From: Planctomycetaceae bacterium
GTDB taxonomy: Bacteria > Planctomycetota > Phycisphaerae > Phycisphaerales > SM1A02
Reading direction: 5' to 3'
DNA: 5,742 bases
NCBI GenBank assembly: GCA_002684315.1
Contig: NYVB01000069.1
Coordinates: forward strand, 7,310 to 13,051
The position numbers and the translations under genes are program-made. The notes under the pieces are model-generated. The model did no database searches, was not told where the DNA came from, and was given only the letters and a program-made list of their open reading frames with translations. Shown here piece after piece: positions 5,505-5,742 of the stretch. How positions within the stretch are numbered: the first letter of the stretch is position 1; each line of letters starts with the position of its first letter.

Positions 5505-5742
5505 GGCCGCCCTTCCTTCCGATCATCAGAGACGGGATCATCCGAACGGGTTCGGTGCGCCCGGGATCGACCGGCACCGACGAGATGAGATGCCGGATGA
5601 TCTCCTCGACCTGACGATTGTCGGTTTCAGCCTCGAAGGTCCTGGTGATTCGATGACGCAACACCGGGATGGCGATTGCCACGACATCCTCGATCGAGGC
5701 GTGGTATCGGCCATCGATCATGGCGAGAACCTTGGCGCAGAG
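5497..5742 (-). CDS. moxR: MoxR-type AAA+ ATPase, C-terminal end only
   Basis: The frame is open at the right edge of the window; 81 residues are visible, ending at TGA 5497-5499. They match the C-terminal lid subdomain of MoxR ATPases: the conserved KVLAMIDGRYHASIEDV helix-loop-helix, then the family hallmark VLRHRI followed by the tail. The Walker A and B motifs lie outside the window, so ATPase integrity cannot be judged. MoxR proteins are usually 310-350 residues, so about three quarters of the gene is missing. Known of the family: AAA+ chaperone-like ATPases that act with VWA-domain proteins, which fits the DUF58 and BatA-like genes directly downstream. The gene overlaps DUF58 by 8 bases and is the first operon gene visible; the promoter must lie beyond base 5742. 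Confidence 0.88.
   Translation of the reverse strand, partial: LCAKVLAMIDGRYHASIEDVVAIAIPVLRHRITRTFEAETDNRQVEEIIRHLISSVPVDPGRTEPVRMIPSLMIGRKGGHE
5511..5520 (-). promoter_or_regulatory. Shine-Dalgarno of the DUF58 gene, inside the end of moxR
   Basis: On the minus strand GGAAGGAAGG lies six bases before the ATG at 5504, within the last codons of moxR. It confirms the start. Because the moxR stop lies just beyond this ATG, translation of the two genes is probably coupled. Confidence 0.65.

Overview
The window looks like an ordinary chromosomal segment of a GC-rich bacterium (roughly 58-60% GC by eye). It is tightly packed, with no gap longer than about 80 bases. A Planctomycetota-type organism, perhaps Phycisphaerae, fits best. 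The reasons are the MoxR / DUF58 / BatA-like VWA operon with a membrane protein of this build, the DUF164 zinc-ribbon protein, and a YggX-like domain outside the Gammaproteobacteria. This placement is an inference from gene content, not from a marker gene. I see no tRNA, rRNA, CRISPR array, insertion sequence or other mobile element.

Layout. (1) Bases 1-456 (+) hold the 3' end of a coiled-coil protein with a C4 zinc ribbon. (2) Convergent to it, bases 494-1843 (-) hold a two-gene unit: pyrD (dihydroorotate dehydrogenase, class-1 type) followed 6 bases later by a minimal zincin-type metallopeptidase. (3) An 80-base divergent spacer (1844-1923) separates pyrD from a + strand gene, 1924-2565. 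That gene encodes two TPR-like repeats joined to a C-terminal domain resembling the Fe(2+)-trafficking protein YggX. (4) Its stop codon faces the stop of the next gene across only 12 bases, and both stops lie in one perfect hairpin (2563-2580). (5) Bases 2578-5742 (-) hold a three-gene operon read right to left: moxR (C-terminal end only), a DUF58 protein, and a BatA-like membrane protein with a von Willebrand factor A domain. All three genes overlap (8 bases, then 4 bases), which suggests coupled translation.

Function. The MoxR ATPase, the soluble DUF58 protein and the membrane-anchored VWA protein form a well-known type of module. The AAA+ ATPase is thought to act as a chaperone, and the two metal-binding VWA-fold proteins as adaptors at the membrane. 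The cellular client is generally unknown. PyrD carries out the redox step of pyrimidine synthesis. The TPR-YggX fusion is the least conventional gene and points to iron or Fe-S protection with a protein-interaction module attached. I found no convincing new multi-gene system. The best leads are the TPR-YggX fusion, the hairpin carrying both stop codons, the Cys-Pro-Asn-Cys at the PyrD active site, and the large C-terminal part of the BatA-like protein.
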